NCBI RefSeq assembly: GCF_000226955.1 | Contig: NZ_AGFU01000015.1 | Span: 44,158 to 108,157 of the forward strand | From: Sphingomonas elodea ATCC 31461 | Lineage (GTDB): Bacteria; Pseudomonadota; Alphaproteobacteria; Sphingomonadales; Sphingomonadaceae | Direction: 5' to 3' | DNA: 64,000 bases | Shown: positions 8,408 through 16,923 of the stretch, piece by piece | Position numbering within the stretch: position 1 is the first letter of the stretch | How the letters are laid out: every line of letters begins with the position of its first letter | The notes under the pieces: generated by a model | What the model was told of the DNA's origin: nothing | Seen by the model: the letters and a program-made list of their open reading frames with translations, nothing else | The model's database searches: none | Made by a program: the position numbers and the translations under genes

Positions 8408-8578
8408 GATCGCGGCGCTTACCGTCTGCTCGTACGCATCATCGAAATTGGATTGCCGACGGAAGAGCACCCACGACGCTACGTGCGCGCATGCACTGTG
8501 CCCGGCATCACAGCACTCGATCGAGGTTTGTGACGGTTCTTGGAAACGGCGGATTCAGGCGCGCCCCGCCCATGCGGT

Positions 8579-9163
8579 TCAGCCCGAGACCGGCCGGAAG
8601 GTCACCAGCGCCGCAGCTTGCTCGAACAGGTCGAGCAGCGGGCGCGTGCCCTCGCTCTCCACCCAGACGCCGATCACGGTGCGCAGCATCGCGAAGACCA
8701 CTGCCGGGTACAGCGCGAGTTGCAGCGGATCGGCCTTGGGCGTGCGCTGGGCCAGCGCCGCCGTCACCTGCTCGGCGAGCGTCGAGGTCATCTCCAGCTT
8801 GCGCGCACGGATCGCCGAGGAGGACGCGATCGCCCGCTCGATGGTGAGGTAGAACTCCGCCTTCGCCGTATAATGGACGAGCATCGCCCGCGCGCTGGCC
8901 AGCAGTGCCGCATCGGGCGCCTCTCCGGCCGGCCGTTCGAGGAAGCTGGTCAGAAAGACGGCGGTGCTCTCCTCGACCCAGCTCACCACCACGTCTTCCT
9001 TGGTTGCGAAATAGCGCAGGAACGTGCGCGGCGACACGTCGACGGAGTCGGCGATCTGGTGGATCGTGGTCTCGGCAAAACCCTGGCGGGCGAACAGATC
9101 CAGCGCAGCGCCGAGCAAATCGGCGCGCAGCTTGTCCTTCTTGCGCTCTCTGAGACCCGTCAC
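8579..9163 (-). CDS. TetR/AcrR-family transcriptional regulator
   Basis: 194 residues from the GTG at 9163, preceded by AAGGAT; the frame is open further upstream but that part is not family-like. The HTH lies at about residues 10-55 (LLGAALDLFARQGFAETTIH then QIADSVDVSPRTFLRYFATK). The C-terminal ligand domain is less conserved. A 15-bp palindrome sits 43 bases upstream of the start, so autoregulation is likely. The gene is downstream of the thioesterase and the outer-membrane factor on the same strand. Confidence 0.85.
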   Translation of the reverse strand: MTGLRERKKDKLRADLLGAALDLFARQGFAETTIHQIADSVDVSPRTFLRYFATKEDVVVSWVEESTAVFLTSFLERPAGEAPDAALLASARAMLVHYTAKAEFYLTIERAIASSSAIRARKLEMTSTLAEQVTAALAQRTPKADPLQLALYPAVVFAMLRTVIGVWVESEGTRPLLDLFEQAAALVTFRPVSG

Positions 9164-9205
9164 GATGATCCTTGATCCTATCTGTGTCCGCCGAGATAGT
9201 TCAAA

Positions 9206-9220
9206 TGTCATTCAGTGACA
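9206..9220. promoter_or_regulatory. Palindromic operator of the downstream tetR gene
   Basis: TGTCA-TTCAG-TGACA lies between the end of the thioesterase gene and the start of tetR. Position and symmetry fit a TetR dimer site. A near copy occurs at 8189-8203 on the other side of the regulator gene. Confidence 0.6.
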
Positions 9221-9230
9221 AATGTCGACG

Positions 9231-9683
9231 TCACGCCGTGGGCAGGTCGAAGACCAGGAGCGTCGAGGTGGCCGTGGCGCACAGCCTTCCCGCTTCGTCG
9301 ATCAGGCGCGCCTCTGCGAAGGCAACCCGCCGGCCGAGCGACACCAGCACGCCCTCGGCGCGGACGCGACCGCTCGCCGCCGACATCGCACGCAGATAGG
9401 AAACCTTCAGCTCCAGCGTCGTATAGCCCTGCCCTGCCGGCAGCGCGGTATGCACCGCGATGCCGCAGGCGCTGTCGAGCAGGGTGGCGGCATAGCCGCC
9501 ATGGACCGACCCCATCGGGTTGTAGACCGAGGTGCCCGGCGTCCCCTCGAACACCGCCTTGCCCCGTTCGATCGCGACCAGCGCGATGCCGATGGTCTCG
9601 TTCATCGGCGGCTGCCGACCGCTGTCGAGCAGCGCCTGCACCTGCGCGAGGCCGTCCGCCCCGTTCTGGTCAAACACCTTCAT
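9231..9683 (-). CDS. PaaI-type hotdog-fold acyl-CoA thioesterase
   Basis: 150 residues from the ATG at 9683, with a strong site GGGAGAGGA. Hotdog motifs: GIALVAIERGKAVFEGTPG, then NPMGSVHGGYAATLLDSACG (HGG with Asp two turns later), and LELKVSYLRAM. It should hydrolyse an acyl-CoA (often an aryl or medium-chain one) in the cytoplasm. It starts 21 bases after the outer-membrane factor gene ends, so it is probably co-transcribed with it. The specific substrate cannot be told. Confidence 0.85.
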   Translation of the reverse strand: MKVFDQNGADGLAQVQALLDSGRQPPMNETIGIALVAIERGKAVFEGTPGTSVYNPMGSVHGGYAATLLDSACGIAVHTALPAGQGYTTLELKVSYLRAMSAASGRVRAEGVLVSLGRRVAFAEARLIDEAGRLCATATSTLLVFDLPTA

Positions 9684-9703
9684 GTCGTCCTCTCCCTTGT
9701 TTT

Positions 9704-11176
9704 TCATCGTGCGGCCGATGCCGTGGCGACAGGCTCCGGCGGGGACCAGCCGCCGCCCAGCGCGCGGAACGAGGCGATCGCGGCGCGTGTGGCGGCCGTC
9801 TCCGCCTGGGCGCGGGCATCGCGGGTGGCGAGCAGGCGCTGATCGGCATCCAGTACCTCCACCAGGCTCACCGCCCCGCCCTTGTAGGCGGCCAGCGACG
9901 CATCGCGGGCCCGGCGCAGCGACGCCTCGCCCTGTTGCAGGATCTGCCCCTGTGCCTCGCGCTTCACCAGCGCGGAGAAGGCGTTTTCGACATCCTCGGA
10001 GGCGCGCAGCACGGTCAGCCGATAGGCGGCCAGCGCCTCGGCATTGCGCCCGCGCGCGGCCTGGATCTCGGCATCGACGCGGCCGAAGTCGAACAGCCGC
10101 CAGCGCAGCCCGAGCACGCCGCTCGCCTGGCTTGCGCCGCCGCCGAACAGGCCGCTGCCCGCCGTGCTCGCGGTGCCGAGCAGGCCGCTGAGCGTGAACT
10201 TCGGATAATAGTCCGACATCGCCGCCCCGATCCGCGCATTGGAGGCGGCCAGGGTGCGTTCGGCCGCAATGATGTCCGGCCGGCGGCGGAGCAGTTCTGC
10301 CGGGCCGATCGCGGTGGAAAGCGCCGGTGGCGCCGGAATCGGTGCGGCCGCCGCCAGCGCGACGCGGGCCGTTCCCGGCTGCTGGCCGACCAGCACGTCG
10401 AGCGCGTTCATCGCGACGTCGAGCCCGGCCTCCAGCTCGGGGACGCTGGCCTCGACCTGGGCAAGTGCGCCCTCGGCCTGGCGCAACTGGAGTTCGGCGG
10501 CGACGCCCTTGCCGTACTGGAGCTCGACCAGCGCGACCAGCCGGCGCTGGGTTTCCAGCTGCTCCCGCGCGATGGCGAGCCGGAGTTGCAGGCCGCGGAT
10601 CGCGACATAGGTGTCCGCGGTCTGCGCAGCGACCGTCAGCCGCGCGGCGACCGCGCCGGCTTGGCTTGCCTGCCATTCGGCGCGGGCAGCCTCGCGCGAT
10701 CGGTTGAGGCCGCCGAACGCATCGATTTCCCAGGAGGCGCCGAAGTCGAGCTCGTAGAGATCGGTATCGCGCTGAAAGCCGGGAAAGCCACTCGCCAGAC
10801 GACCGATCGGCGTTTCGACGGACTGGCGGCTGGAGCCAGCCTGCCCGCTGACCTGGCCGCTTGGCAGCAGCGCGGCATTCGCGCCCGTCAGCGCCGCCCG
10901 CAACTGCGCCACGCGCGCGACCGCCTGTCGCAGGTCCAGGTTCTGGGCAAGCGCACGGTCGACGAAATCGGTGAGCAGCGGATCGTGCAGCGCGAGCCAC
11001 CAGCGTGAGAGATCGGCCGGGGCGCCGGCATTGGCCGGCCGCGCCTCTACCGCACCCGTACCGACAAAGGCGGGCAGTGTCGCAAGGGCCGGCGCCCGAT
11101 AGGTCGGGCCGACCGCGCAACCGGCGAGCAACAGCGAGGCGCCGAGGACAATGGGAGGGGAAAGGCTGAGACGCAT
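9704..11176 (-). CDS. RND efflux outer-membrane factor (OprM/NodT family lipoprotein)
   Basis: 490 residues from the ATG at 11176 (two GTG codons lie just upstream). A lipoprotein signal with lipobox LLLAGC is followed by AVGPTYRAP, the usual NodT start. Two OEP repeats are visible, with LARRRPDI-type motif (ELLRRRPDIIAAERTLAASN) and YYPKFTLSGLLG, and the final VSLVEVLDADQRLL. It would form the TolC-like exit duct for the pump encoded at 13070. It is divergent from the tetR at 11277, and the membrane-fusion and pump genes follow that regulator, so one TetR probably controls both directions. Confidence 0.93.
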   Translation of the reverse strand: MRLSLSPPIVLGASLLLAGCAVGPTYRAPALATLPAFVGTGAVEARPANAGAPADLSRWWLALHDPLLTDFVDRALAQNLDLRQAVARVAQLRAALTGANAALLPSGQVSGQAGSSRQSVETPIGRLASGFPGFQRDTDLYELDFGASWEIDAFGGLNRSREAARAEWQASQAGAVAARLTVAAQTADTYVAIRGLQLRLAIAREQLETQRRLVALVELQYGKGVAAELQLRQAEGALAQVEASVPELEAGLDVAMNALDVLVGQQPGTARVALAAAAPIPAPPALSTAIGPAELLRRRPDIIAAERTLAASNARIGAAMSDYYPKFTLSGLLGTASTAGSGLFGGGASQASGVLGLRWRLFDFGRVDAEIQAARGRNAEALAAYRLTVLRASEDVENAFSALVKREAQGQILQQGEASLRRARDASLAAYKGGAVSLVEVLDADQRLLATRDARAQAETAATRAAIASFRALGGGWSPPEPVATASAAR

Positions 11177-11214
11177 CACCACGCTCTGGACTTGGAGGGA
11201 GCAGATTGTTCGAT

Positions 11215-11270
11215 GTGACTAATGATGTATTTGGTTATACGTTGTCAAGTCTGGTCGGATTGCGTATCTA
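11215..11270 (+). promoter_or_regulatory. tetR promoter with half-conserved operator
   Basis: GTGACTAAT at 11215-11223 is identical to an arm of the palindrome at 11917-11946; the second arm (about 11230-11238) is poorly conserved. Just downstream, TTGTCA (11242) and TATCTA (11265) with a 17-base spacer form a promoter for the tetR gene at 11277. Transcription would start at or next to the ATG, so the mRNA may be leaderless. Confidence 0.5.
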
Positions 11271-11276
11271 CCCCGC

Positions 11277-11900
11277 ATGAGTGAGAACACTGCCCCCATC
11301 AGCCTTGCGGCGTCCCGCGGCCCGGCCGCACACAATGTGCGCGATCAGATCATCCAGGCTGCCCAGGACCATTTCAGCCACTATGGCTACGCCAAGACGA
11401 CGGTGGCCGATCTCGCCCGCGAGATCGGTTTCTCGAAAGCCTATATCTACCGATTTTTCGACTCGAAGCAGGCGATCGGCGAGGCAATTTGCAGCAACTG
11501 CCTGTCCGCCCTGCGGGACGCGGTAGCATTGGCAGTCGCAGAGGCGGATTCAGCCACCGAGAAACTGCGCATCTTCATCCGTTCCTTGTCTGCCGAAAGC
11601 GCCAAGCTCTTCTTCGTGGATCGAAAGCTCTACGAAATCGCTTCCTATTCAGCCTCGGAACGCTGGAATTCGGCACGCGACCATTGGGCCCGGATCCGCA
11701 CCATGGTGCACGACATCGTCACGCTGGGGCGCGACAGCGGCGAATTCGAGCGCAAGACGCCGATCGACGAGGTCTGCCGTGCGATCCTCTATGCGATCTC
11801 GCCCTTCGCCGACCCGCTCAGCCTGGAGCGCCACCTCGATCTTCTGCCCGACGGCCCCGCGGAAATCAGCGGCCTGATCCTGCGCAGCCTGGCGCCCTGA
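11277..11900 (+). CDS. TetR-family regulator of the RND efflux system
   Basis: 207 residues. HTH at about residues 22-65 (IIQAAQDHFSHYGYAKTTVA then DLAREIGFSKAYIYRFFDSK). It lies between the divergent outer-membrane factor gene and the membrane-fusion/pump genes. The same operator arm occurs on both sides of it. It is therefore the probable repressor of the whole efflux system, released by a pump substrate. No usable ribosome-binding site is visible before the ATG, consistent with a leaderless transcript. Confidence 0.9.
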   Translation: MSENTAPISLAASRGPAAHNVRDQIIQAAQDHFSHYGYAKTTVADLAREIGFSKAYIYRFFDSKQAIGEAICSNCLSALRDAVALAVAEADSATEKLRIFIRSLSAESAKLFFVDRKLYEIASYSASERWNSARDHWARIRTMVHDIVTLGRDSGEFERKTPIDEVCRAILYAISPFADPLSLERHLDLLPDGPAEISGLILRSLAP

Positions 11901-11916
11901 CACCGACAGGGAGTAT

Positions 11917-11946
11917 CCAGTGACTAATTGACATATTAGTCACTGG
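11917..11946. promoter_or_regulatory. 30-bp palindromic operator over the efflux promoter
   Basis: Perfect 12-base arms, CCAGTGACTAAT and ATTAGTCACTGG, separated by TGACAT. A -35 box TTGACA (11928-11933) lies inside it. A weak -10 CATGAT follows at 11951-11956 after 17 bases. A bound regulator would cover the -35 box, which means repression. The transcript start near 11963 favours the GTG at 11985 as start of the next gene. Confidence 0.75.
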
Positions 11947-11984
11947 TATGCATGATGGAGCCTTACCCTCCGGGAGGACTTCAC

Positions 11985-13073
11985 GTGTCATTTCGCCCGC
12001 TTTTCCCCCTTCTCGCGCTTGGCTGGGCGGCGCCGCTGCTCTCGGGTTGCGGTCACGCCGCGCCCGATCCGCGCACCGATCCGCCGCTAGTGCGAGTCGC
12101 GACGCTGCAGGGCGTCGACTCGGGCGAACAACGCTATTCGGGCGTGGTATCGGCGCGCGTGCAGAGCGATCTCGGCTTCCGTGTCGGCGGCAAGATCGTC
12201 GCCCGCCTGGTCGATACCGGCCAGCAGGTCCGCAAGGGCCAGCCGCTGATGCGGATCGACCAGACCGATCTCGCGCTCGCCACAACCGCCTCGCTGGGCA
12301 CGGTCGAGGCCGCCCGCGCCCGCGCCATCCAGGCGACCGCCGACGAGCGCCGCCTGCGCGATCTGGTCGCCGCCGGCGCGATCTCCGCCTCGGTCTATGA
12401 TCAGGCCAAGGCCGCCGCCGATGCCGCCCAGGCACAGCTCCGTGCCGCCCAGGCCCAGGCGTCGGCCGCCCACAATGCGGCCACCTATTCGTTGCTCGTC
12501 GCCGATGCCGACGGCACGGTGGTCGAGACGCTGGGTGAGCCGGGTCAGGTCGTGGCGGCGGGTCAGACCGTCATCCGTCTGGCCCATGCCGGCCCGCGCG
12601 AGGCGCGCGTGACGCTGCCCGAGACCGTGCGCCCCGCTATCGGATCGACCGCGACCGCCGTGATCTTCCAGAACGACGTCCACGCCACCGCCCGCCTGCG
12701 CCTGTTGTCGGACGCCGCCGATCCCGCCACCCGCACCTTCGAGGCGCGCTACGTGCTCGAAGGCGCCGCCGCGTCCGCGCCGCTTGGGGCTACGGTATCG
12801 ATCCGCTTCGCCGGCAGCGGGGCCGTGGCCGGTGCCCGGATCCCGCTGGGCGCGCTGCACGATGGCGGCAAGGGGCCGGGCGTGTGGATCGTGGGCAGCG
12901 GCGATGCGCCCACCGTGTCGTGGCGCCCGGTGCAAGTGGTGGCGATGAGCGCCGAGGATGCGACGATCGCCGGCGGCATCCGCCCGGGCGAGCGTTTCGT
13001 CGCCCTCGGCGCGCACCTGCTCCACGCCGGCGAGCGCATCCGCGTCGCCCCGGTCAAGGAAACCGCGCGATGA
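11985..13073 (+). CDS. RND efflux membrane-fusion protein (periplasmic adaptor)
   Basis: 362 residues from the GTG at 11985, chosen because GGGAGGA lies 6-12 bases before it and because ATG codons at 11952/11955 fall at the promoter -10. Lipoprotein signal with lipobox LLSGC. Biotinyl-lipoyl halves: DLGFRVGGKIVARLVDTGQQ and VVETLGEPGQVVAAGQTVIR, flanking an alpha-helical hairpin rich in Ala (about residues 90-150). It links the inner-membrane pump to the outer-membrane duct. It overlaps the pump gene by 4 bases. Confidence 0.92.
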   Translation: MSFRPLFPLLALGWAAPLLSGCGHAAPDPRTDPPLVRVATLQGVDSGEQRYSGVVSARVQSDLGFRVGGKIVARLVDTGQQVRKGQPLMRIDQTDLALATTASLGTVEAARARAIQATADERRLRDLVAAGAISASVYDQAKAAADAAQAQLRAAQAQASAAHNAATYSLLVADADGTVVETLGEPGQVVAAGQTVIRLAHAGPREARVTLPETVRPAIGSTATAVIFQNDVHATARLRLLSDAADPATRTFEARYVLEGAAASAPLGATVSIRFAGSGAVAGARIPLGALHDGGKGPGVWIVGSGDAPTVSWRPVQVVAMSAEDATIAGGIRPGERFVALGAHLLHAGERIRVAPVKETAR

Positions 13074-16000
13074 GCAAGGGCGGCTTCAACCTCTCCGCGC
13101 TCGCCGTGCGCGAGCGCTCCGTCACCCTTTTCTTCCTCGTCGCGATCACGCTGGCGGGCGTGTTCGCCTTCCTGCAGCTCGGCCGCGCCGAGGATCCCAG
13201 CTTCACGGTGAAGACGATGACCATCGTCACCGCCTGGCCGGGCGCCACCGCGCAGGAGATGCAGGACCAGGTCGCCGAGCCGCTGGAGAAACGGCTCCAG
13301 GAACTGCGCTGGTACGATCGTTCGGAAACCTTCACCCGCCCCGGCCTGGCCTTCACCACGCTGACCCTGCTCGACCGCACGCCGCCCGGCCAGGTCCAGG
13401 AGGAATTCTACCAGGCCCGCAAGAAGCTGGGCGACGAGGCCCCCAACCTGCCGCGCGGCACGATGGGGCCGTTCGTCAACGACGAATATGGCGACGTGAC
13501 CTTCGCGCTCTATGCGCTCAAGGCCAAGGGCGAGCCGCCGCGCCAGCTGGTGCGCGAGGCAGAAGCGATGCGGCAGCGGCTGCTGCACGTGCCGGGCGTG
13601 AAGAAGGTCAACATCGTCGGCGAACAGGCCGAACGCATCTTCATCGAATTCTCGCAGGACCGGCTGGCGACGCTGGGCGTCTCGCCGCGCGCGATCTTCG
13701 ATGCGCTGGGTCAGCAGAACCTGATCACCCCCGCCGGCTCGATCGAGGCGAAGGGTCCGCAGACGGTGGTGCGCGTGGACGGTGCCTTCACCGATCTGGC
13801 GCGGATCCGCGACCTGCCCGTGGTCGCCCCCGGCCGCACCCTGCGCCTGTCCGACATCGCCGAGGTCAAGCGCGGCTATGAAGACCCCTCCAGCTTCCTG
13901 GTGCGCAGCCAGGGCGAGCCGACGCTGCTGCTCGGCGTAGTCATGCGCGAGCGGTGGAACGGCCTGGAGCTGGGCAAGGCGCTCGAGAGCGAGATCAAGG
14001 GCATCACTGCCGAACTGCCGGTGGGCATGACGCTGACCAAGGTGACCGACCAGTCGGTCAACATCACCGATGCCGTCGGCGAGTTCATGAAGACCTTCTT
14101 CGAGGCGCTGGCCATCGTGATGATCGTCAGCCTGATCAGCCTTGGCTGGCGGGTGGGCATCGTCGTCGCGGCCGCCGTGCCGCTGACGCTGGCCGCGGTG
14201 CTGCTGATCATGCTCGCCACCGGCCGCGACCTCGACCGCATCACCCTCGGCGCGCTGATCCTCTCGCTCGGCCTGCTGGTCGACGACGCGATCATCGCCA
14301 TCGAGATGATGGTGGTGAAGATGGAAGAGGGCTATGACCGCATCAAGGCATCGGCCTATGCGTGGAGCCACACCGCCGCGCCGATGCTGGCGGGTACGCT
14401 GCTCACCGTGATCGGCCTGATGCCGGTGGGCTTCGCCCAGTCCTCGGCGGGCGAATATGCCGGCAACATCTTCTGGATCGTCGGCTTCTCGCTGATCACC
14501 TCCTGGTTCGTGGCGGTAATCTTCACGCCCTATCTCGGCGTCAAGCTGCTTCCGGCGATCAGGCCGGTGGCGGGCGGACATGCCGCGATCTACGACACGC
14601 CGCGCTATCACAAGGTGCGCGGGGTGATCCGCTGGGCGGTGCACCACAAGGTGCTGGTGTGCGTGGTGACGCTGGTCGCCTTCCTGATCGCGGGCGCCGG
14701 CATGGCGCTGGTGAAGAAGCAGTTCTTCCCCCAGTCCGACCGCGCCGAAGTGCTGGTCGAGGTGCAGCTCCCCAAGGGCAGCGCGATCGAACAGACCAGC
14801 GCCGCCGCCGCGCAGGTGGAGGCATGGCTGCGGAAGCAGCCCCAGGCGAAGGTGGTCACGGCCTATGTCGGCCAGGGCGCGCCGCGCTTCTTCCTCGCCA
14901 TGTCGCCGGAGCTGCCGGACCCGTCCTTCGCCAAGATCGTCGTGCTCACGGGCTCGGAGGAGGCCCGCGACACGCTGAAGCTGCGCCTGCGCCGTGCGGT
15001 GGCCGACGGGCTGGCCCCGCAGGCGCAGGTGCGGGTGACGCAGCTGGTGTTCGGGCCCTATTCGCCCTATCCGGTCGCCTTCCGGGTCAGCGGGCCCGAC
15101 GCAGAACGCGTCCGCGGCATCGCCGACGAGGTTCGTGCGACGATGACCGCCAGCCCGCAGATGCGGACGGTCAACGCCGACTGGGGCGAGCGGGTGCCTA
15201 CGCTGCACTTCGTGCTCGACCAGGATCGCCTCCGCGCGATCGGCCTGACCTCCAGCGACGTCGCCCAGCAGCTCCAGTTCCTGCTTTCCGGCGCGCCGGT
15301 ATCGCAGGTGCGCGAGGATATCCGCTCGGTCGAGGTCGTCGCCCGGTCGGCAGGCGCGCAGCGGCTCGATCCCGCGCGGGTGGCCGACTTCACCCTGGTC
15401 GGCAGCGCCGGCCAGCGCGTGCCGGTGCGCCAGATCGGCACGCTGCAAGTCCGCATGGAGGATCCGATCCTGCGCCGGCGCGACCGCATGCCCACGATCA
15501 CCGTGCGCGGCGACATCGCCGAGGGCCTGCAGCCGCCCGACGTATCGGTGGCGGTGCAGCAGCAGCTGCAGCCGATCATCGCGCGCCTGCCGGCCGGCTA
15601 TCACATCGACATGGCCGGATCGATCGAGGAAGCCGGCAAGGCCAATGCCGCGCTCGCCCCGATCTTCCCGCTGATGCTGGTGCTGATGATGATCGTGATC
15701 ATCCTGCAGACCCGCAAGCTGTCGACGATGAGCATGGTCCTCCTCACCGCGCCCTTGGGCCTGGTGGGGGTGGTGCCGACGCTGATCGTCACCGGCCAGC
15801 CCTTCGGCTTCAACGCGATCCTCGGGCTGATCGCGCTGGCGGGCATCCTGATGCGCAACACGCTGATCCTGACCGGGCAGATCCACGATCACGAGAAGGA
15901 AGGCATGGACCCCTATCATGCCGTGATCGAGGCGACCGTCCAGCGCTCGCGGCCGGTGATCCTCACCGCGCTGGCGGCGGTGCTGGCGTTCGTTCCCCTC

Positions 16001-16192
16001 ACCCACTCGGTGTTCTGGGGATCGATGGCCTATACGCTGATCGGCGGCACGCTGGGCGGCACGGTGCTGACCCTGTTGTTCCTGCCGGCGCTCTATGCGG
16101 TCTGGTTCCGCATCCAGCCCCGCGACAACAGTGCGGCGCAGTCACATTCGGTGGTTCCGCCCGACATGGCGGGCGAACCAGCCACGGTCTGA
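13070..16192 (+). CDS. RND multidrug efflux pump (AcrB/HAE1-type)
   Basis: 1040 residues, the normal size. The ATG at 13070 overlaps the adaptor stop. N-terminal helix (RSVTLFFLVAITLAGVFAFL), porter-domain text (PGATAQEMQDQVAEPLEKRL), the transmembrane motif GLLVDDAIIAIEMMV with the proton-relay Asp pair, and the C-terminal half repeat (FGFNAILGLIALAGILMRNT). RND pumps use the proton gradient to drive efflux of drugs, dyes, metals or organic compounds from the periplasm. The sequence is closer to the group with IEAKGPQTVVRVDGAFTDLA than to E. coli AcrB; substrate is unknown. A terminator follows at 16197. Confidence 0.95.
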   Translation: MSKGGFNLSALAVRERSVTLFFLVAITLAGVFAFLQLGRAEDPSFTVKTMTIVTAWPGATAQEMQDQVAEPLEKRLQELRWYDRSETFTRPGLAFTTLTLLDRTPPGQVQEEFYQARKKLGDEAPNLPRGTMGPFVNDEYGDVTFALYALKAKGEPPRQLVREAEAMRQRLLHVPGVKKVNIVGEQAERIFIEFSQDRLATLGVSPRAIFDALGQQNLITPAGSIEAKGPQTVVRVDGAFTDLARIRDLPVVAPGRTLRLSDIAEVKRGYEDPSSFLVRSQGEPTLLLGVVMRERWNGLELGKALESEIKGITAELPVGMTLTKVTDQSVNITDAVGEFMKTFFEALAIVMIVSLISLGWRVGIVVAAAVPLTLAAVLLIMLATGRDLDRITLGALILSLGLLVDDAIIAIEMMVVKMEEGYDRIKASAYAWSHTAAPMLAGTLLTVIGLMPVGFAQSSAGEYAGNIFWIVGFSLITSWFVAVIFTPYLGVKLLPAIRPVAGGHAAIYDTPRYHKVRGVIRWAVHHKVLVCVVTLVAFLIAGAGMALVKKQFFPQSDRAEVLVEVQLPKGSAIEQTSAAAAQVEAWLRKQPQAKVVTAYVGQGAPRFFLAMSPELPDPSFAKIVVLTGSEEARDTLKLRLRRAVADGLAPQAQVRVTQLVFGPYSPYPVAFRVSGPDAERVRGIADEVRATMTASPQMRTVNADWGERVPTLHFVLDQDRLRAIGLTSSDVAQQLQFLLSGAPVSQVREDIRSVEVVARSAGAQRLDPARVADFTLVGSAGQRVPVRQIGTLQVRMEDPILRRRDRMPTITVRGDIAEGLQPPDVSVAVQQQLQPIIARLPAGYHIDMAGSIEEAGKANAALAPIFPLMLVLMMIVIILQTRKLSTMSMVLLTAPLGLVGVVPTLIVTGQPFGFNAILGLIALAGILMRNTLILTGQIHDHEKEGMDPYHAVIEATVQRSRPVILTALAAVLAFVPLTHSVFWGSMAYTLIGGTLGGTVLTLLFLPALYAVWFRIQPRDNSAAQSHSVVPPDMAGEPATV

Positions 16193-16196
16193 CGAG

Positions 16197-16230
16197 AAAA
16201 GGGCCGGCGGGGAAACCCGTCGGCTCTTTT
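16197..16230 (+). terminator. Rho-independent terminator after the RND operon
   Basis: AAAAGGGCCGGCGGG and CCCGTCGGCTCTTTT can pair around a GAAA loop. The T run gives termination for the plus-strand efflux genes, and the A run makes it possibly bidirectional for the tetR on the other strand. Confidence 0.8.
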
Positions 16231-16256
16231 CCGTTGTGGGGTCCGCAACAGGCCGT

Positions 16257-16814
16257 TCATTCGAGCCGGTCGGCAACGCGCCTTCCGGCGGCCAGTATCT
16301 CATCGGAGAGCAGCTGCGAATCCGAAATCCGACTGAGCAGCAGCGCGCCGATGGCAGCGGACCAGGCGACGATTGCCGCGCGGCGGCGCACTTCGACATC
16401 CTCTCCCGGCACCTGCGCGGCGAAAGCGGTGATCTGCTGGTCGATCGCCTCGGTCAGCAGGCGGCGGGTGGCGGCGGGCGCGCGCGCCATTTCCGGCCCC
16501 AGCGCCGCGAAGACGCAGCCCGACCCCGGCGCATCGCGGTGCGCCGGATCGAGATAGCCGCGCACGAACGCCGCCAGATCGCCCGAGGGCAGCAACGGTT
16601 CGCGCGCGTTCGATTCGAAAACATCCGCCAGCGCGGCGGTGACCAGATCGTCCTTGCTGGCGAAATGGCGCGGGAAGCCGCCATGGGTGAGGCCCGCGCC
16701 TTCCATCACCTCGGCGACGGTGACGCGGTCAAAACCCTTTTCACGGAACAGCTTGGCGGCCGTTCGTACGATCGCTTGGCGGCTTTCCTCTTTCTGCTGA
16801 CGCGTTCTTGCCAT
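16257..16814 (-). CDS. TetR-family transcriptional regulator
   Basis: 185 residues from the ATG at 16814 (GGAGGTCC precedes it). HTH: IVRTAAKLFREKGFDRVTVA then EVMEGAGLTHGGFPRHFASK, the version with GLTHGGFYxHF that is common in regulators of oxidoreductase genes. It is divergent from an SDR gene, with a 20-bp perfect palindrome in the shared intergenic region, so it probably represses itself and the SDR genes. Confidence 0.9.
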   Translation of the reverse strand: MARTRQQKEESRQAIVRTAAKLFREKGFDRVTVAEVMEGAGLTHGGFPRHFASKDDLVTAALADVFESNAREPLLPSGDLAAFVRGYLDPAHRDAPGSGCVFAALGPEMARAPAATRRLLTEAIDQQITAFAAQVPGEDVEVRRRAAIVAWSAAIGALLLSRISDSQLLSDEILAAGRRVADRLE

Positions 16815-16840
16815 GGCTCGGACCTCCTTGGCGCAAAATG

Positions 16841-16886
16841 TAGATGACAACCATCATCAAAGCAAATAGATGATGATCATCATCTA
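16841..16886. promoter_or_regulatory. Tandem TetR operators between tetR and the SDR gene
   Basis: TAGATGATGA-TCATCATCTA at 16867-16886 is a perfect 20-bp palindrome. An imperfect copy (TAGATGA...TCATC, 16841-16858) lies just beside it. They fall between the divergent starts at 16814 and 16924. Two spaced sites suggest two regulator dimers covering both promoters. Confidence 0.7.
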
Positions 16887-16923
16887 CATGGGAGCGAGTC
16901 GCTCCCGCTGCAGGAGAATGTGC

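Larger units (their letters stand above)
8048..8578. other. Gene-free stretch with debris
   Basis: About 530 bases without an intact gene, between tnpA and a tetR gene. It holds an orphan operator-like palindrome at 8189-8203 and a fragment of an ABC-ATPase on the minus strand at about 8312-8407. The composition remains high-GC. It looks like a site of repeated insertion and deletion next to the transposon. Confidence 0.5.

Noticed and set aside
12749-16006. Very long minus-strand open frame opposite the RND pump
   Set aside because: It is the mirror of the GC-rich pump gene; the translation is low-complexity (His/Arg/Asp-rich) without any domain, while the plus strand is a full RND protein.
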